From assembly GCA_012515495.1 (NCBI GenBank), contig JAAYYH010000220.1, forward strand, positions 1-8,835: a stretch of 8,835 nt of DNA. The letters are read 5' to 3'. Origin of the DNA: Coriobacteriaceae bacterium (GTDB taxonomy: Bacteria > Actinomycetota > Coriobacteriia > Coriobacteriales > UBA8131). This document shows positions 6,384-8,835 of the stretch, piece by piece (within the stretch, counting starts at the first letter, position 1; each line of letters begins with the position of its first letter). The notes beneath the pieces are model-generated. The model had not been told where the DNA came from and searched no databases. It saw only the letters and a program-made list of their open reading frames with translations. Made by a program: the position numbers and the translations under genes.

Positions 6384-8835
6384 ATGACGTTTCAGGAGAT
6401 CATACTCAAGCTTGAGCAGTTTTGGGCCCAACAGGGTTGCGTGGTGTTGCAACCTTACGACATGGAAGTTGGCGCCGGAACCTTCCATCCGGCAACCACG
6501 CTCAGATCACTCGGCCCCGGGACATGGAAAACGGCTTATGTGCAGCCATCTCGTCGGCCGACAGATGGACGTTACGGCGAGAATCCCAATCGCCTTCAAC
6601 ACTATTATCAATTCCAGGTGCTGATCAAGCCATCGCCCGATAACATCCAGGAGCTGTATCTGGACTCACTCAGGGCGATTGGCATCGAACCGCATGATCA
6701 CGACGTGCGTTTTGTCGAGGATGACTGGGAGTCTCCCACTCTTGGGGCCTGGGGTCTGGGTTGGGAGGTCTGGCTGAATGGTATGGAGGTCACCCAGTTC
6801 ACCTACTTCCAGCAGGTTGGTGGCATTGAGTGTCGGCCGGTTCCCGTTGAGCTCACCTACGGTTTGGAACGTCTGGCTATGTATATCCAGGGAGTCGGAT
6901 CGGTATTCGATCTGATCTGGTCGCAGAGTGCCGATGGCACGACATTCACCTACGGCGATGTCTTCTTGGAAAACGAGCGTCAATTCTCAGCTTATAACTT
7001 CGAGTATGCGGATACTCAGCTACTGCTGGGAAATTTCGAAAACTACGAGCGCGAATGCCAGAGGGTCTTGGAGAAGGACCTGCCTTTGCCGGCATATGAC
7101 TGTGTGCTCAAATGCTCACATGCCTTTAATCTGCTCGATGCGCGTGGTGCTATCTCGGCCACCGAGCGCATGGGGTATATCCTCCGTGTTCGCGCTCTGG
7201 CAAAAGCTTGCTGCGAGTCGTACCTCAAAGACACGCTGGCGATTCGGACATTGGACAGGAAACCAGTACCATTGGCTGTTAGCGAGGAAAGAAGCGAGAC
7301 TGAGCTTGGGCCATTACCAAAACAGGCTGCTAGCTTTGTGCTGGAGATAGGCACCGAGGAGATCCCCGCCGGTCCTCTGGCATCTGCCACACGGCAGATT
7401 GCAGATTTGATGCGTAAGGCATTGGCAGATGCTCGCCTGGAGCACGGGGACATTCGAGCATATTCCACACCCAGACGCCTGATCCTCGAGGTTTATCGGC
7501 TGGCAACAGAATCCACTCCGCTGGTGCAACGTTTGCGCGGACCATCGGTAGCCATCGCTTTTGATGCGGAGGGAAACCCAACCAAGGCAGCCGAGGGCTT
7601 TGCCCGCGGCAAGGGTCTCAGCGTCCGCGACCTTACACGCGGAAAAGAAGGAGATGCCGAATACGTTTATGCCACGGTAGAACAGGTCGCTCGTAAGACC
7701 CAGTTGTTGCTTCCACAGATACTCAATGAACTGATCGCGGCTATCCAATGGCCCAAGGCACAGCGCTGGGGCAGCAACGATGAGCGCTTCTCACGGCCAG
7801 TGCGTTGGCTGTTGGCACTGTGGGGTCAACGTATCATCGAGTTCGAATATGTTGGTCTGACTTCTGGGCGAACCACCTATGGCCACCGTCTCATCGCCCC
7901 ACAAGCGATTGAAGTCGCCTCAGCAGAGGGCTTCAATAGCGCGCTAACCAAGGCTTGGGTAGTTGCCTCACCTGAGATGCGAGCCGCCCAGATCCGCGCC
8001 CAGATCAAGACGATCGAGGAGAAGAGTGGGCTTGTGGCCTACGTCCCTGAGGACACCTTCGCTGAGGTAGTGAACCTTGTTGAGTTCCCCACGGCACTTG
8101 TTGGTACATTCGACGAGGGATTCTTGGCAGTTCCGCCTGAGATCATCACCGATGCCATGCTCAAGCATCAGCGCTACTTTCCGCTCTATTCAGCTGAGGG
8201 TGTGTTATCCAATCAGTTCATCATCGTCTCCAACGGTTCGCCGGCACATAATTCGGTCATCATCGATGGTAACGAGCGCGTGGTGCGCCCGCGCCTCTCT
8301 GATGCCGCTTTCTTCTATCATGAGGACCTCAAGCAACCTTTGGGGAGTTCTGTCAAACAGCTTCAGCAAGTCGTCTTCCACGAGAAGTTGGGGACGGTTT
8401 ATAACAAGGTGCAACGTATAGAGAAGCTGGCGGGCGATATTGCTACATTCGCTCAGGGCACTGAGGAGCAGATCGAGGATACCTTGCGTGCCGCTCTGCT
8501 CTGCAAAGCTGACCTTGTCAGTCACGCGGTAATCGAGTTTCCATCTCTACAGGGTGTGATGGGTCGCTATTATGCTATCGCTTCAGGTGAGAATCCTGCT
8601 GTTGCCCTGGCAGTGGGCGAGCATTACAAACCACGTTTCGCCAGCGACAATGTCCCTAGTGGATTTGAGGGCTGCTGTGTTGCCCTGGCAGACAAGATGG
8701 ACACAATCTGTGGTATCTTCGCTGTCAAACAGGGACCAACAGGTTCTTCCGATCCCTTTGCCTTGCGCAGAGCGGCCATCGGTTCGATTAATATCCTGTT
8801 ATCAGGCCTGTCTGTCTCTTTAGAGGCAGTGATCT
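6384..8835 (+). CDS. glyQS: Glycyl-tRNA synthetase, fused alpha-beta chain (partial, 3' end outside window)
   Basis: One uninterrupted frame of 817 codons runs from ATG 6384 to the window edge without a stop. Residues 1-290 are the class II catalytic alpha chain: GCVVLQPYDMEVGAGT (18-33), YVQPSRRPTDGRYGENPNRL (52-71), DDWESPTLGAWGLGWEVWL (113-131), MEVTQFTYFQQ (134-144) and TYGLERLAMY (158-167). A polar linker of about 26 residues (291-316, with SEERSETELGPLPKQ) leads into the beta chain, which starts FVLEIGTEEIPA (318-329) and shows KHQRYFPL (594-601), FFYHEDLK (643-650), VVFHEKLGTVY (663-673), CKADLVSHAV (707-716) and PTGSSDPFALRRAA near the end. About 190 residues, the C-terminal tRNA-binding part, should lie downstream. 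The enzyme attaches glycine to tRNA-Gly. AAGGA at 6373-6377 precedes the start; lepB ends 18 nt upstream. In most bacteria with this type, alpha and beta are separate genes. Confidence 0.96.
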   Translation, partial: MTFQEIILKLEQFWAQQGCVVLQPYDMEVGAGTFHPATTLRSLGPGTWKTAYVQPSRRPTDGRYGENPNRLQHYYQFQVLIKPSPDNIQELYLDSLRAIGIEPHDHDVRFVEDDWESPTLGAWGLGWEVWLNGMEVTQFTYFQQVGGIECRPVPVELTYGLERLAMYIQGVGSVFDLIWSQSADGTTFTYGDVFLENERQFSAYNFEYADTQLLLGNFENYERECQRVLEKDLPLPAYDCVLKCSHAFNLLDARGAISATERMGYILRVRALAKACCESYLKDTLAIRTLDRKPVPLAVSEERSETELGPLPKQAASFVLEIGTEEIPAGPLASATRQIADLMRKALADARLEHGDIRAYSTPRRLILEVYRLATESTPLVQRLRGPSVAIAFDAEGNPTKAAEGFARGKGLSVRDLTRGKEGDAEYVYATVEQVARKTQLLLPQILNELIAAIQWPKAQRWGSNDERFSRPVRWLLALWGQRIIEFEYVGLTSGRTTYGHRLIAPQAIEVASAEGFNSALTKAWVVASPEMRAAQIRAQIKTIEEKSGLVAYVPEDTFAEVVNLVEFPTALVGTFDEGFLAVPPEIITDAMLKHQRYFPLYSAEGVLSNQFIIVSNGSPAHNSVIIDGNERVVRPRLSDAAFFYHEDLKQPLGSSVKQLQQVVFHEKLGTVYNKVQRIEKLAGDIATFAQGTEEQIEDTLRAALLCKADLVSHAVIEFPSLQGVMGRYYAIASGENPAVALAVGEHYKPRFASDNVPSGFEGCCVALADKMDTICGIFAVKQGPTGSSDPFALRRAAIGSINILLSGLSVSLEAVI

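Noticed and set aside
6412..6643. Small + strand open frames within the start of the glycyl-tRNA synthetase gene
   Set aside because: They lie in other frames of a region where the glyQS frame encodes continuous, conserved GlyQ motifs; their products look like no known protein.
7043..8525. Several minus-strand open frames of 66-144 codons opposite glyQS
   Set aside because: They are antisense shadows of a strongly conserved coding frame, with no ribosome binding site or recognisable product. The same applies to minus-strand frames opposite pgk, gpmI, khpA and lepB.
1..8835. CRISPR arrays, insertion sequences, prophage, toxin-antitoxin or tRNA/rRNA genes
   Set aside because: No spaced repeats, terminal inverted repeats, transposase motifs or cloverleaf-like sequences were seen. 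Nearly all bases are accounted for by housekeeping genes.

Overview
The window is a dense, single-strand stretch of housekeeping genes, all on the + strand. It reads as a Gram-positive genome of middling GC, and the best fit is an actinobacterial lineage of the Coriobacteriia type. Three things point that way. LepB is short, with one N-terminal membrane anchor and the motifs IPTGSMQPT, KRVIAT and GDNRINSLDSRYFGP. TrmD has a TPxGxxFTQ loop, the actinobacterial form, instead of the usual SPQG-like loop. The gene order is gap-pgk-tpiA-gpmI next to rpsP-khpA-rimM-trmD-lepB. The assignment is by recollection of these families, not by a search.

Positions 1-3745 hold the lower-glycolysis cluster: the last 30 codons of gap, then pgk, tpiA and the cofactor-independent phosphoglycerate mutase gpmI. 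Spacing is tight (gap and pgk share one base; 14 and 30 nt separate the next pairs), so this looks like one transcript that makes the enzymes taking triose phosphates to 2-phosphoglycerate. GpmI carries an extra polar segment of about 39 residues near its C-terminus.

Positions 3746-3937 are the only real intergenic gap (192 nt). It contains an imperfect hairpin followed by a short T run (possible weak terminator of gpmI), a possible sigma-70-like promoter overlapping the gpmI end, a cluster of short TACGG/CCGTA repeats, and a clear Shine-Dalgarno before rpsP.

Positions 3938-8835 hold a translation/secretion cluster: rpsP (S16), khpA (KH RNA-binding protein), rimM (30S maturation), trmD (tRNA m1G37 methyltransferase), lepB (signal peptidase I) and a glycyl-tRNA synthetase gene in which the alpha (GlyQ) and beta (GlyS) chains are one continuous reading frame that runs off the window. 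Three genes here use non-ATG starts (TTG for rpsP, GTG for trmD and lepB), and rimM/trmD and trmD/lepB overlap, suggesting translational coupling. The usual neighbours ffh (upstream of rpsP) and rplS (after trmD) are not present.

I find no mobile element, CRISPR array, tRNA, rRNA or phage signal, and no evidence of a new biological system. The points most worth checking are the glyQS fusion and the GpmI insertion.
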